Below, in pieces: positions 1 to 6,533 of a stretch of DNA of 14,476 nt (position 1 is the first letter of the stretch; each line of letters starts with the position of its first letter). The notes beneath the pieces were generated by a model. The model had not been told where the DNA came from. It saw only the letters and a program-made list of their open reading frames with translations, and searched no databases. The stretch comes from Sedimentisphaerales bacterium (lineage in GTDB: Bacteria; Planctomycetota; Phycisphaerae; Sedimentisphaerales; SG8-4). The position numbers and the translations under genes are program-made. The DNA is taken from the NCBI GenBank assembly GCA_016932895.1, contig JAFGCA010000678.1, forward strand, positions 1 through 14,476, written 5' to 3'.

Positions 1-232
1 ACTTCGTCGGTTCGCTCGGGTCGTCGGTCAGGTAGTATCCCGCAAGGTCAACCGCAGTCTCGCCCGCGTTGTAGATCTCGATCCAATCGTCGTAATCGCC
101 GAGCGAGTCCTGGATCGACGTGTTGTTCGCGGCCATGAACTCATTGATAACGAGGTTCTGGCCCGCGATTTGTCCCAGAGAAGGTGAGCACAACAGCAAA
201 AGCTGCACAATACAGCCAACGGAAGCTCGCAT
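1..232 (-). CDS. Secreted lamin-tail-domain protein, N-terminal part only
   Basis: The frame starts at ATG 232-230 and stays open to the window edge, giving 77 residues; the rest lies to the left. Residues 1 to about 25 look like a signal peptide: a short basic start, a hydrophobic core rich in L/V/C, then a polar stretch ending in Q. The next part, with the motifs INEFMAANN, DDWIEIYN and DLAGYYLTDD, is the first half of a lamin tail (LTD) beta-sandwich domain. In planctomycetes and related bacteria such domains sit on exported cell-surface or extracellular proteins, sometimes with CotH-kinase or other surface domains, but only the LTD start is visible here. An AAGGA lies 11 bases upstream of the start. 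A near-consensus promoter lies about 80 bases upstream. The family is clear; the exact role is unknown. Confidence 0.8.
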   Translation of the reverse strand, partial: MRASVGCIVQLLLLCSPSLGQIAGQNLVINEFMAANNTSIQDSLGDYDDWIEIYNAGETAVDLAGYYLTDDPSEPTK

Positions 233-651
233 CGTCAATTATGTCCTTCGAAGCCGCCGGTTTCCGGCGACTGACCCCCATCCTGCGGGAAAGAAATTGG
301 TACCGAAACGTTTATTTTACCCCGCCAGAGCCTTTCTGTCAAGACAATGGCAAGTCACAGCGCTATTACAACAAAAGCCGTGTGAGAATTTGATGAGAGG
401 ATGGCCCTTGCTTGCGCCGCAGTATCAAGCGAAAGCCCGCAGCAAAGAGGTAGGCCCCCCTCGCAAAAGCGGCCCCTGCAAGAAAAAATGCACCCCCGCT
501 CGCCCTCGCGAACATACCCTCCCGCACCGAAAAACCACCCCCATAATACCCAAAACCACCCCAAAAGTCAACGGCTCCACACGGCTCGCCGCCGCAACCG
601 CCCCTTGCCGAGGTGCCCCGAACTGTTACGAAATGTGCGTCGCTGCGGAAT
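233..651. other. Intergenic stretch with a C/G-run-rich segment
   Basis: No ORF here has recognisable protein character. The left part holds the promoter of the lamin-tail gene. From about 465 to 563 the plus strand is rich in runs of three to five C with A-tracts between them, so the minus strand carries repeated GGG/GGGG/GGGGG runs. It could form G-quadruplex-like structures when single-stranded. The segment lies just downstream of the toxin stop at 652. I see no classic hairpin plus T-tract terminator. Confidence 0.4.
314..342 (-). promoter_or_regulatory. Sigma70-type promoter for the lamin-tail-domain gene
   Basis: On the minus strand, TTGACA (342-337) is followed after exactly 17 bases by TAAAAT (319-314). 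This is a full -35 match and a 5/6 -10 match, in an AT-rich patch within GC-rich surroundings. Transcription would begin near 307 and leave a leader of roughly 75 bases before the ATG at 232. Confidence 0.6.
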
Positions 652-951
652 CTACTGGGAGGGCAGCCGGGCCTTCCACGAATCCGGATGCCGGTGAAGG
701 TGCATGATCGCGACAACGAGTATAACATTGTCACGAATTTGATAAATGACACCATACGGGAAACCACTCGTTCTGCAGCGGCGGGCGCGATTTGAAATCG
801 GCGTCCATGCCCGCGGGTGTCGCAGGATACGCAGGAGCGTCTTTCGCACTTCGGCAGCGAATCGGTATCCAAGTCCTTCGCTTTCCCGGTTGTAGTATGC
901 TATGGCCTCGGCGAATTCCTGCTTTGCCGTGTCGAGAACTTCAATCCTCAT
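652..951 (-). CDS. RelE/ParE-family toxin of a type II toxin-antitoxin pair
   Basis: A 99-residue protein with the usual ParE/RelE plan. An N-terminal strand (MRIEVLDTAKQEF) is followed by two helices bearing the AIAYYNRES segment, then a beta-sheet with R-rich FPYGVIYQI, ending in the VVAIMHLHRHPDSW motif that typifies ParE-like members. The length matches the family (about 90-100 aa). The toxin would be held inactive by the antitoxin encoded directly upstream. Its ATG overlaps the antitoxin stop in an ATGA (948-951) and has no clear ribosome-binding site of its own, so it is probably translated by coupling. Whether it attacks gyrase (ParE) or ribosome-bound mRNA (RelE) cannot be told from the sequence. 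Confidence 0.87.
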   Translation of the reverse strand: MRIEVLDTAKQEFAEAIAYYNRESEGLGYRFAAEVRKTLLRILRHPRAWTPISNRARRCRTSGFPYGVIYQIRDNVILVVAIMHLHRHPDSWKARLPSQ

Positions 952-1181
952 GGGCGGGCCTGTCGATCGATCTCCTTGAAAACCTCGCCAGCGGGCGATG
1001 CGCCGATTTCGCCTCGCTCATACGCGTCGATGCGATCTTCCGCTTCCCTGCCCCAGGCGGCGTCGATGTCCTTGCGGGCCGGGAATTCGAAGCTCGCAAG
1101 GATCTGCTCGACCAGCTCCGCCCGATCGATGGGCGGCAAATCCAGGGCTTCACGAAGAATCTGTTCGCTTTGCGGCGTCAT
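948..1181 (-). CDS. Addiction-module antitoxin (TIGR02574/PF09720-type)
   Basis: A 77-residue acidic protein. The N-terminal helix carries the hallmark LPPIDRAELVEQILASF, and the second half has the AAWGREAEDRIDAYERGEI pattern followed by a 'GEVFKEI' tail. This is the layout of the 'putative addiction module component' family that accompanies RelE/ParE toxins. The start at ATG 1181 is supported by TGGAG seven bases upstream. The antitoxin comes first and overlaps the toxin by four bases, the canonical order, which would let it bind the toxin as it is made and probably repress the shared promoter. A promoter candidate lies at 1306-1335. Confidence 0.87.
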   Translation of the reverse strand: MTPQSEQILREALDLPPIDRAELVEQILASFEFPARKDIDAAWGREAEDRIDAYERGEIGASPAGEVFKEIDRQARP

Positions 1182-1305
1182 AAGACAACTCCACCCATTC
1201 CCGATTCAATCTCGCACAGCACAGCAAGAAACAACCGCACGCGATTCACCCCATCGCATGCGCTGCGCCGTAGCCCTTGCCCAGGGCAACGGCACGACAA
1301 CTTCT

Positions 1306-1335
1306 ATTCTAAACCATGCCCCCCCCGCCCGTCAA
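1306..1335 (-). promoter_or_regulatory. Promoter candidate for the toxin-antitoxin operon
   Basis: On the minus strand, TTGACG (1335-1330), an 18-base spacer and TAGAAT (1311-1306) match the consensus 5/6 at each box. The spacer contains a long G-run, which is unusual. Two further CTTGAC copies lie just upstream (1361-1356 and 1354-1349). The predicted leader to the antitoxin ATG is about 115-120 bases. Confidence 0.45.
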
Positions 1336-1411
1336 GCACCGCCGCGCCGTCAAGAGTCAAGAGTTGCCCCCTTGTTCAGCCGCCGAGCATGAGGATCACA
1401 GGGCCGATAGC

Positions 1412-1975
1412 CTACTCGACCTTGGCCGCGTTTTGCACAGCCCAATTCTGAATCAACAAGGCTGGCTGCATGCCCTGACTTACTTCGCGAATCCGTCGCA
1501 TTCTATCGTTGGTTACGAGTACCATGTCGTGCGCGACGGCTTGGGCACAGAGCCAGAGATCGTTTTCTTGAATCCCCAGTTCTCTCGACGTGATCGGATC
1601 GGTCAATTGCTCGGGACGCATATTCCGCTTACGCTTTTCCCTTGGCGCATACCTGTCGAATAGCCGCCTGCGAAGCTCACCGTACGCGACAACGGCATCT
1701 TTAGTAACATCCCAGCGAACCGGCAGTTCATCCGCGACAAACTTGAGATACTCAGCTTTCATGTTTGGATCGAAGGCCGGATTCGCGCGATATCCGTACT
1801 CAATCTCGCCAAGCGTTATAACCGATACAAGTACCCGGGGCTTGTGTTCCCAAGACTCGACCGATTCAACCTGTTTGCGCCATGACTCGACATTGGCCAC
1901 AACCGCTGCATGCTGCGCGCGAGCCGTATCATACCAGTAGCATATTGTCTGCGTGTCTATGAGGAAGTCTCGCAC
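1412..1975 (-). CDS. PIN-domain nuclease (VapC/FitB-like) coupled to the DNA methylase
   Basis: The 187-residue product has the four acidic positions of a PIN nuclease: D7 in FLIDTQ, E57 in TLGEIEYG, D139 in GIQENDLW and D157 in LVTNDR. It should be a metal-dependent ribonuclease or nuclease. At 187 aa it is longer than a typical VapC (about 130), with an insertion around residues 25-50 and a basic stretch (REKRKR) near 112-117. The GTG start at 1975 is backed by GGAGAGG (plus-strand positions 1985-1991) nine bases upstream. It follows the methylase stop by a single base, so the two genes are almost certainly co-translated. No small VapB-like antitoxin is next to it; the upstream partner is the methylase. 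It may be an effector of a modification-linked defence system or an orphan toxin; the first fits the coupling better. Confidence 0.82.
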   Translation of the reverse strand: MRDFLIDTQTICYWYDTARAQHAAVVANVESWRKQVESVESWEHKPRVLVSVITLGEIEYGYRANPAFDPNMKAEYLKFVADELPVRWDVTKDAVVAYGELRRRLFDRYAPREKRKRNMRPEQLTDPITSRELGIQENDLWLCAQAVAHDMVLVTNDRMRRIREVSQGMQPALLIQNWAVQNAAKVE

Positions 1976-1976
1976 C

Positions 1977-4604
1977 TCAAGAATCCTCTCCGAACGCTTC
2001 GGCCGCCGACCTCAAGCTTTGAAGCACTGACTCAGACTTTCCCGGCTCCATACGTGCAGCAACTTGGTCAATTGTCGAACGGCGATAGCCGGATGAAATG
2101 TACTTGTGCAGCGGTACAAGCGACTTGAAATCGGCGGGGAAATAGTCGCCGAACGAACAGCCCACACCTTTGCGCCGTCGACGTTTTCTATTCGTGCGCG
2201 GCAAACGGAATAAATCAAGTACAGCTCGCTCAAGTCGAACGGGGAGGCCGTAGGCTCTCATGACCGCCGCATCCATGCGCAGAAGAGCCTCGTGAACACC
2301 GGAATCATCTTCGCATTGCAGTTGAAACTCCTCGGATTCTCTTACCCGTTCGAGGTATTCTTCCGCTGCTGAAACGATCCGAGCAACATGGTCCTTCCAA
2401 TCTTGAGGCAGTGGAAGCGATGCAATCACGCTATCGTAAATGTGTCGCTTCAGCGAGTTGGAGTACACATAGGCATTGGCCAACGGCGAGTTGAGCAAAG
2501 CCCAGAGGAAGGTGGGGTCGACGGCGTCTTCCCGCGGACGCACTGTTGTGTAAGTGTTCGTAACCGCGTGGCCGCCCGGATCAAGCAGGGCCTTGATTCG
2601 CCACGGCCCGCGCATGACCGGTGAGTAGTTGACTAGCACCTGAGATGTTCCCGTATACTCACCATTGCGCCATGTGAGCACAGGCGTGCGAGTGGGGCTG
2701 AGCCAGGCCTCTTCGGGCAGTTGCCAGATTGAAAACGCGTGGACTCCCTCAAGGTAAGCTGGAACTGCATCCGCGACCTTGGCCTTGGCCAACCTGCGAG
2801 CCTTGTCAATCAAGCCCTTCCCAGCAAACGAAAAGCCCTGGCCAACGTCGGCGACAGTCCCAATCGCTGGGTTCCTAGAGAGATGCCTCCAGACCTCAGG
2901 TAAATCCGGAAGTCGGAGGCTCTTCTCATCATCCCTACCTAATTCGCGGAAAGGTATCGCCTGCTCAGCGTCCGCAGCATAGTTCTCAGCGAAGTCTGCT
3001 ATGGAGTCTTCTCGCACACGACGGAAGATGACTGACGAGAGGGAAGCCCCTCCCAACATTGGGCATCGACGTCCCAAAATCACCGCAGTTTCGGCGTCCC
3101 CTTCATTGAATACCTTGTCGGCGAACATGCAAATCTCACGGACCTCGAAATCTTCGAGCAGCAGCCGACGCACCTCTCTGGCCTCGGCACTGTGGAGGAC
3201 ACCTTGGGGCACCAATACCCCAAAGACTGCGCCAGGTGGTAGATGCTTAAGCGTGCGGTCGAGCATCTCAACCGCTTTCCTATGACGAACAGGACACCTC
3301 GCTTCTTCATATCGTCTTTTGTCCACATCTCTGAACGCTTCGTAGGGCGGATTGCTTAGCATGATCCGACTTCGCGTCGCGCGATCAGCCAAGACATCCG
3401 AAGCATACATATCGCCCAACTCGATATCCCAGCCGTTAGGGTTAGGAATGTCTGCCAGAGTCAACGACAAGCGGGCAATTTCAAGGGCAAAGCCATCCAC
3501 GTCTACACCGTGGATGTGGCCTTTCAGGTAGTTGTGGATTTTGCGATCTGTTTCGCCCTGCATTTCCAATCGCAGCATGCGCATCGCGGCCAGGAGAAAC
3601 GGCGCGTGACCGCACGCGGGCTCAAAGACGTGGCGGTCTTCAGAAGGGATTTCACGAACCCAATCGTAGAGTTGCCAGACCATGTAGTCTACCAGGTACG
3701 GGGGTGTCGCGTGAATTCCCAGCCTCTTGCGCAGCTCTTGGCTGACCAGTGTGTGCTCATAGACATACGCCAGAGACTCCGGCGATACGACACGGACATT
3801 GCCATATTCTGAGACCAACTCAGCGGGTCGTTTGAGTGCCGTTTTCCATTTTCCTGGCAGTCGCGTAGCGGCCTCCGCTGCGTTGTAATGCTTTGCTACA
3901 GCCGTCAGGACGGCTGTCGTATCCTGGAGGTCAATCCTGCTGAAGTCGCCGACCTTCTTGTCCTTGAGGATTTTCCCGGCAAGCAGTCGGAAAACATAGG
4001 TGAACACATCACGGAGCGTTTCCTTGCTGGGCTCGCCCGTACCGAGCCCTTCCAGCGTGGCCCGCGTCATCTCCTCGACAAGCCCCCCTAACTTCTCGCC
4101 CGCCTGTGCCCGAAGCAAAGGCATCAGGCCCACGTCCACGAAATCCAATTGCCTTGCGCCCGGCAGGCGGCCCAGCACCTTGGCCCTGTAAACGCTCGCG
4201 GGAGAGAGGTCTGCCTTGTGTTGTTCCACCAATGCTCGAAATTGACTGAGCGGCCTGGAGTAGTACAAGGCTGGACCTGCAGGGCGTTGCGTCCACCAAT
4301 CAATGGTTTTACCGTGCTGTACCCATACTATAGGCGTGCCCAACTGACGGCACTCCTTGGCCGCCTCTTCAGGCTCGCCCGTTGTCTCCACGACAGCAAT
4401 ACACGCTGAATCGAAGTCCCACGGTTTGCTGGCAAAAGCAACAAGCGGGTATCTTTCGTCGCCGACCTTGAAATTCGGCGCTAGACGGGTACCCGAGTAG
4501 CCGCACTCCTCCAGGAGCGGCCTCAAACCACCAGCAGAATATGCCAATTGAGTCACGTCTGTAGTTTCCTCGTTGGGATCACACGAGTACAAGGTGTCCA
4601 CCAC
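1977..4604 (-). CDS. N6-adenine DNA methylase with TaqI-like specificity region (type IIG/Eco57I-like)
   Basis: An 875-residue protein. Residues 1-180 form an N-terminal domain in which D63/D65 and E73 (VVETTG) sit where a PD-(D/E)xK nuclease core could be, but the expected lysine is absent. Residues about 290-520 are a gamma-type adenine methyltransferase: SAM-binding motif FEPACGHAPFLL (327-338), GVDVDGFALEIA (366-377) and catalytic NPPY (418-421). Residues about 585-735 resemble a type I/IIG target-recognition region, with QVLVNYSPVMRG, NTYTTVRP and LLNSPLANAYVY. The C-terminus has a basic RKRRRRK (807-813; R812 follows) and a FGDYFPADFKSLVPLHKYIS motif. The GTG at 4604 is the most upstream start; GGAG lies 13 bases before it and another GTG follows at once. 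The product should methylate adenine in DNA and may pair with the PIN nuclease for restriction. Confidence 0.85.
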   Translation of the reverse strand: MVDTLYSCDPNEETTDVTQLAYSAGGLRPLLEECGYSGTRLAPNFKVGDERYPLVAFASKPWDFDSACIAVVETTGEPEEAAKECRQLGTPIVWVQHGKTIDWWTQRPAGPALYYSRPLSQFRALVEQHKADLSPASVYRAKVLGRLPGARQLDFVDVGLMPLLRAQAGEKLGGLVEEMTRATLEGLGTGEPSKETLRDVFTYVFRLLAGKILKDKKVGDFSRIDLQDTTAVLTAVAKHYNAAEAATRLPGKWKTALKRPAELVSEYGNVRVVSPESLAYVYEHTLVSQELRKRLGIHATPPYLVDYMVWQLYDWVREIPSEDRHVFEPACGHAPFLLAAMRMLRLEMQGETDRKIHNYLKGHIHGVDVDGFALEIARLSLTLADIPNPNGWDIELGDMYASDVLADRATRSRIMLSNPPYEAFRDVDKRRYEEARCPVRHRKAVEMLDRTLKHLPPGAVFGVLVPQGVLHSAEAREVRRLLLEDFEVREICMFADKVFNEGDAETAVILGRRCPMLGGASLSSVIFRRVREDSIADFAENYAADAEQAIPFRELGRDDEKSLRLPDLPEVWRHLSRNPAIGTVADVGQGFSFAGKGLIDKARRLAKAKVADAVPAYLEGVHAFSIWQLPEEAWLSPTRTPVLTWRNGEYTGTSQVLVNYSPVMRGPWRIKALLDPGGHAVTNTYTTVRPREDAVDPTFLWALLNSPLANAYVYSNSLKRHIYDSVIASLPLPQDWKDHVARIVSAAEEYLERVRESEEFQLQCEDDSGVHEALLRMDAAVMRAYGLPVRLERAVLDLFRLPRTNRKRRRRKGVGCSFGDYFPADFKSLVPLHKYISSGYRRSTIDQVAARMEPGKSESVLQSLRSAAEAFGEDS
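1985..1991 (-). promoter_or_regulatory. Ribosome-binding site deciding the GTG start of the PIN gene
   Basis: GGAGAGG on the minus strand lies inside the last codons of the methylase gene, nine bases before GTG 1975. It supports both the non-ATG start and translational coupling of the pair. Confidence 0.6.
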
Positions 4605-5094
4605 ATTTCGTCGCTATCTCCAATCGCGGATGGGCTGGCCCCATCTCTCTCGTTCCATAGGGCCGACTTCCAGCCATCTGACTGTGCGCTGATTGTAGAC
4701 CGTTGCCAGTTGAGTGAAAAGAAGAAAAATGTCTCGTGCTGCCAGCGTACGTGATAAAGAAGCTGAACCAGCAGAATTCTTCCTCCCTTTCCATCGCTCC
4801 CGTGTACCAGATAGCAACGTGCACGTCAATTCGAGCAAACAACCGGTCTTTGCGCCTTCCCCATGCATACGGTGGCAGGACGGCCTCTGTTCGCGTGGTT
4901 GACACGTCCCGAAGATACCGTGTCTTGCCCATCGTGCCTCGTGTCCGTAGCGGTACCCACGCACACCCACATCACCCGCCGGAATCCGTGTGAATCTCGC
5001 ACGAATCCGTGTCGAACAGGACCTTTCTACACTGTGACGAAAGCACCGTACCGCCCTGCCGCAGGTTTTTGGTGAAACAACACTGGCTTTGGAC
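4605..5094. other. Intergenic stretch without a credible gene
   Basis: Open frames here on both strands have no domain-like content. The stretch holds the methylase promoter candidate. Farther right, the 10-base direct repeat GAATCCGTGT occurs at 4982-4991 and 5003-5012, 21 bases apart. Nothing else stands out. Confidence 0.4.
4692..4720 (-). promoter_or_regulatory. Promoter candidate for the methylase-PIN operon
   Basis: On the minus strand, TTTTCA (4720-4715), a 17-base spacer and TACAAT (4697-4692). The -10 matches 5/6 and the -35 only 4/6. It would give a leader of about 80 bases before GTG 4604. It is the best sigma70-like pair I found upstream of the methylase. Confidence 0.4.
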
Positions 5095-5123
5095 TTGACG
5101 GCCAACCCCGCACGTTGTATGAT
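5095..5123 (+). promoter_or_regulatory. Plus-strand sigma70-type promoter facing the repeat region
   Basis: TTGACG (5095-5100), exactly 17 bases, then TATGAT (5118-5123): 5/6 matches at both boxes, followed by an AT-rich stretch (ATATTTTAAAAA). Transcription would start near 5130 and run right into the inverted-repeat elements. No convincing gene follows on this strand, so the product may be a non-coding RNA, or the match may be fortuitous. Confidence 0.5.
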
Positions 5124-5350
5124 ATTTTAAAAACGAATAGTACAGAGCTGCAATGACATGAAGCTGAAGGCGGGAAGCCATGAGCAGCCAAGCAGAGCTT
5201 TTTCACGTCGAGGTGGAGGCCGTATCGGGCAGGGTCGAGCCGGGGCCGGGTTTGCGCCGGGCGATCCCGAGCATCTCTGCGAACGTTGCCTCGCGGCGGG
5301 TCCAGGGCCGAAGTGCGCCAAACAAAGCCAACTTGATGACGGCGGGGATG

Positions 5351-5445
5351 CACCACGGAGACGCGGAAAGCACAGAGTTGAACTTAAAGACATTAACAGA
5401 AAGGAGTTATGGATGATTCTCCGTGTACTCTGTGACTCTGTGGTG
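5351..5445. repeat. 95-bp inverted-repeat element, copy 1
   Basis: The 27-base arms at 5351-5377 and 5419-5445 are inverted copies beginning CACCACGGAGAC and CACCACAGAGTC, matching at 19 of 27 positions, around a 41-base AT-rich loop. Four of the eight mismatches become G-U pairs in a plus-strand transcript. It resembles a non-autonomous palindromic element (MITE/REP-like) and carries no ORF of its own. Confidence 0.75.
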
Positions 5446-5686
5446 AGCCGCGAGAGGGATGCGATTGGGGATTCGTGGGAGCGGGGGCGGGCAGTCGTCG
5501 AGCGGAGAATGTCAAACAAAGCCAATCTGCCCCAAGGCGCGGGGCCCGGAATGGCAGACGAACCCAATTTCGCCCGGGCGAGGCCGGGATGCCCGAAAGC
5601 CGAAACTCTGCATCCCAATGGCATCCAGTGGCCGGAAGATGAGCGGCAAAATGCGAAACGAGGCCAATTTGCCGAAAGCAAGGATG

Positions 5687-5781
5687 CACCACGGAGACAC
5701 GGAGGACACAGAGATGACTATAACTATATCCAAAGACAGGGTTTACATGAAACACTCTCTGTACTCTGTGACTCCGTGGTG
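5687..5781. repeat. 95-bp inverted-repeat element, copy 2
   Basis: It has the same architecture and exactly the same length as the copy 336 bp to the left. The arms at 5687-5713 and 5755-5781 match at 23 of 27 positions, and the four mismatches fall every fourth base (arm positions 11, 15, 19, 23). The 41-base loop is AT-rich but differs in sequence from the loop of copy 1, so the arms are conserved and the loop is not. Confidence 0.78.
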
Positions 5782-5879
5782 AGCCGGGGAGGTGCGGAGG
5801 GCGTTGCGTCAAACAAAGCCAATTTCATATTGGGCAACTTCCGGGGCGGCGGGCTCGCTTACGCGCCCTATACGTGGCG

Positions 5880-6401
5880 TCAGGCCGGGGGGCGGTTGCA
5901 GACGACCTCCTCGATGGCGCGGGCTACGACGTAGTCGGGCAGCTTCTGCAGCGTCGGGGCGGATTCGTAGGCGGCGATGATGCTTCGATCGGGAAAGGCG
6001 CCTGCCCGTTGGATCAGCTCGGCGGCAAGGCGGGGCAGAGCCTCGTCGACGTCCCGGTCGCCAGCCAGGGTCCGGGCCTCGGCGACGAGGTCGTCGAACT
6101 CGGGACGGCTGTTGTACCAGTTGAGCTGGAATTCCAGCTCGGCGGCCTCGCGCGAGTTGACGCGGTCGAACGTGTACTGAATGCCGATGGGGTTGTAGCT
6201 CTCCAGGCGTTCGTCCACGAAGGCCAGAGCCGCCTCACGATAGGCGGCGCGTTTGTCGTCGTCCAGACGGCCGGACGCCAGAGACGCCAGCTCGGCCGAG
6301 AGAAGCTCGTCGATACGCTCCGTCACAGCGTCGCGGGCGCCGGCTGTGAACTCGTACAATCGCTCGTAGTAGGCTCTCAGGATGAGTCTCGTCGGGCTCA
6401 T
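5880..6401 (-). CDS. Conserved-looking helical protein of unknown function
   Basis: I do not recognise this 173-residue protein. It is soluble, without a signal peptide, membrane segment or cysteine pair, and looks mostly alpha-helical with many charged residues. Notable segments are RLILRAYYERLYEFTAG at the start, a central NPIGIQYTFDRVNSREAAELEF and WYNSRPEFDDLV, and a C-terminal LPDYVVARAIEEVV. It is the last gene of the hydrogenase run, 132 bases after the protease gene. It could be an accessory factor of the operon or a separate gene; TACAAT-like boxes in the gap (6441-6436 and 6458-6453) lack good -35 partners. The start ATG at 6401 has no clear ribosome-binding site. The overlapping plus-strand frames look like shadows of the GC-rich coding strand. 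Confidence 0.6.
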   Translation of the reverse strand: MSPTRLILRAYYERLYEFTAGARDAVTERIDELLSAELASLASGRLDDDKRAAYREAALAFVDERLESYNPIGIQYTFDRVNSREAAELEFQLNWYNSRPEFDDLVAEARTLAGDRDVDEALPRLAAELIQRAGAFPDRSIIAAYESAPTLQKLPDYVVARAIEEVVCNRPPA

Positions 6402-6533
6402 GGTTGTCGGACAGATAGAACACAGGTCTTTGGCAATTGTATACGGGCGGCCATTGTATCATCCGCACGCGCCGCAGGCCAGAGCCCGCGTGCAGGAACG
6501 CGTGGGCCAAGGATCCCCCCTACCGTTAGCGGA

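Larger units (their letters stand above)
5314..5830. repeat. Planctomycete-type interspersed repeat region
   Basis: Five copies of a short core, consensus AAACAAAGCCAATTTG, lie at about 5319-5334, 5513-5528, 5555-5570, 5655-5670 and 5809-5824. Two of them sit exactly 24 bases (counted from GCCAA) before a 95-bp inverted-repeat element, each with GGATG between. The two composite units (about 5317-5450 and 5653-5786) are therefore duplicates displaced by 336 bp. Translated forwards, the core gives NKANL/NKANF in one frame and KQSQ-type peptides in another. These peptides recur in hypothetical proteins of planctomycete drafts, which argues for a DNA repeat rather than a protein family. Its function is unknown. 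Confidence 0.7.

Noticed and set aside
366..872. 168-residue minus-strand frame overlapping the toxin
   Set aside because: It reads the toxin gene in another frame and continues into the G-run region; glycine-rich low-complexity content and no domain.
792..1451. 219- and 191-residue plus-strand frames over the toxin-antitoxin pair
   Set aside because: Antisense to two small genes with strong family matches, an ATGA overlap and a ribosome-binding site.
4905..4928. Short inverted repeat GACACG...CGTGTC as a terminator or operator
   Set aside because: The stem is only six base pairs with a 12-base loop and no T-tract; such matches are common by chance.
4614..5105. 163-residue minus-strand frame upstream of the methylase
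   Set aside because: It is in a different frame from the methylase, has no recognisable content and contains the promoter candidate at 4692-4720.
5180..5416. 78-residue plus-strand frame starting MSSQAELF
   Set aside because: It overlaps the first repeat unit and ends inside the 95-bp element; no family resemblance.
5314..5830. Possible CRISPR array
   Set aside because: The repeats are irregularly spaced, imperfect and partly palindromic over 95 bp, with no constant spacer length and no cas genes in view.
5158..5934. 258-residue open frame on the plus strand across the repeat region, downstream of a good promoter
   Set aside because: Its sequence is made of translated repeat copies (NKANL, DAPRRHGG, LCDSVVSR appear twice or more), it has no domain character, and it runs into the opposite-strand gene ending at 5880. 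I treat it as repeat DNA.
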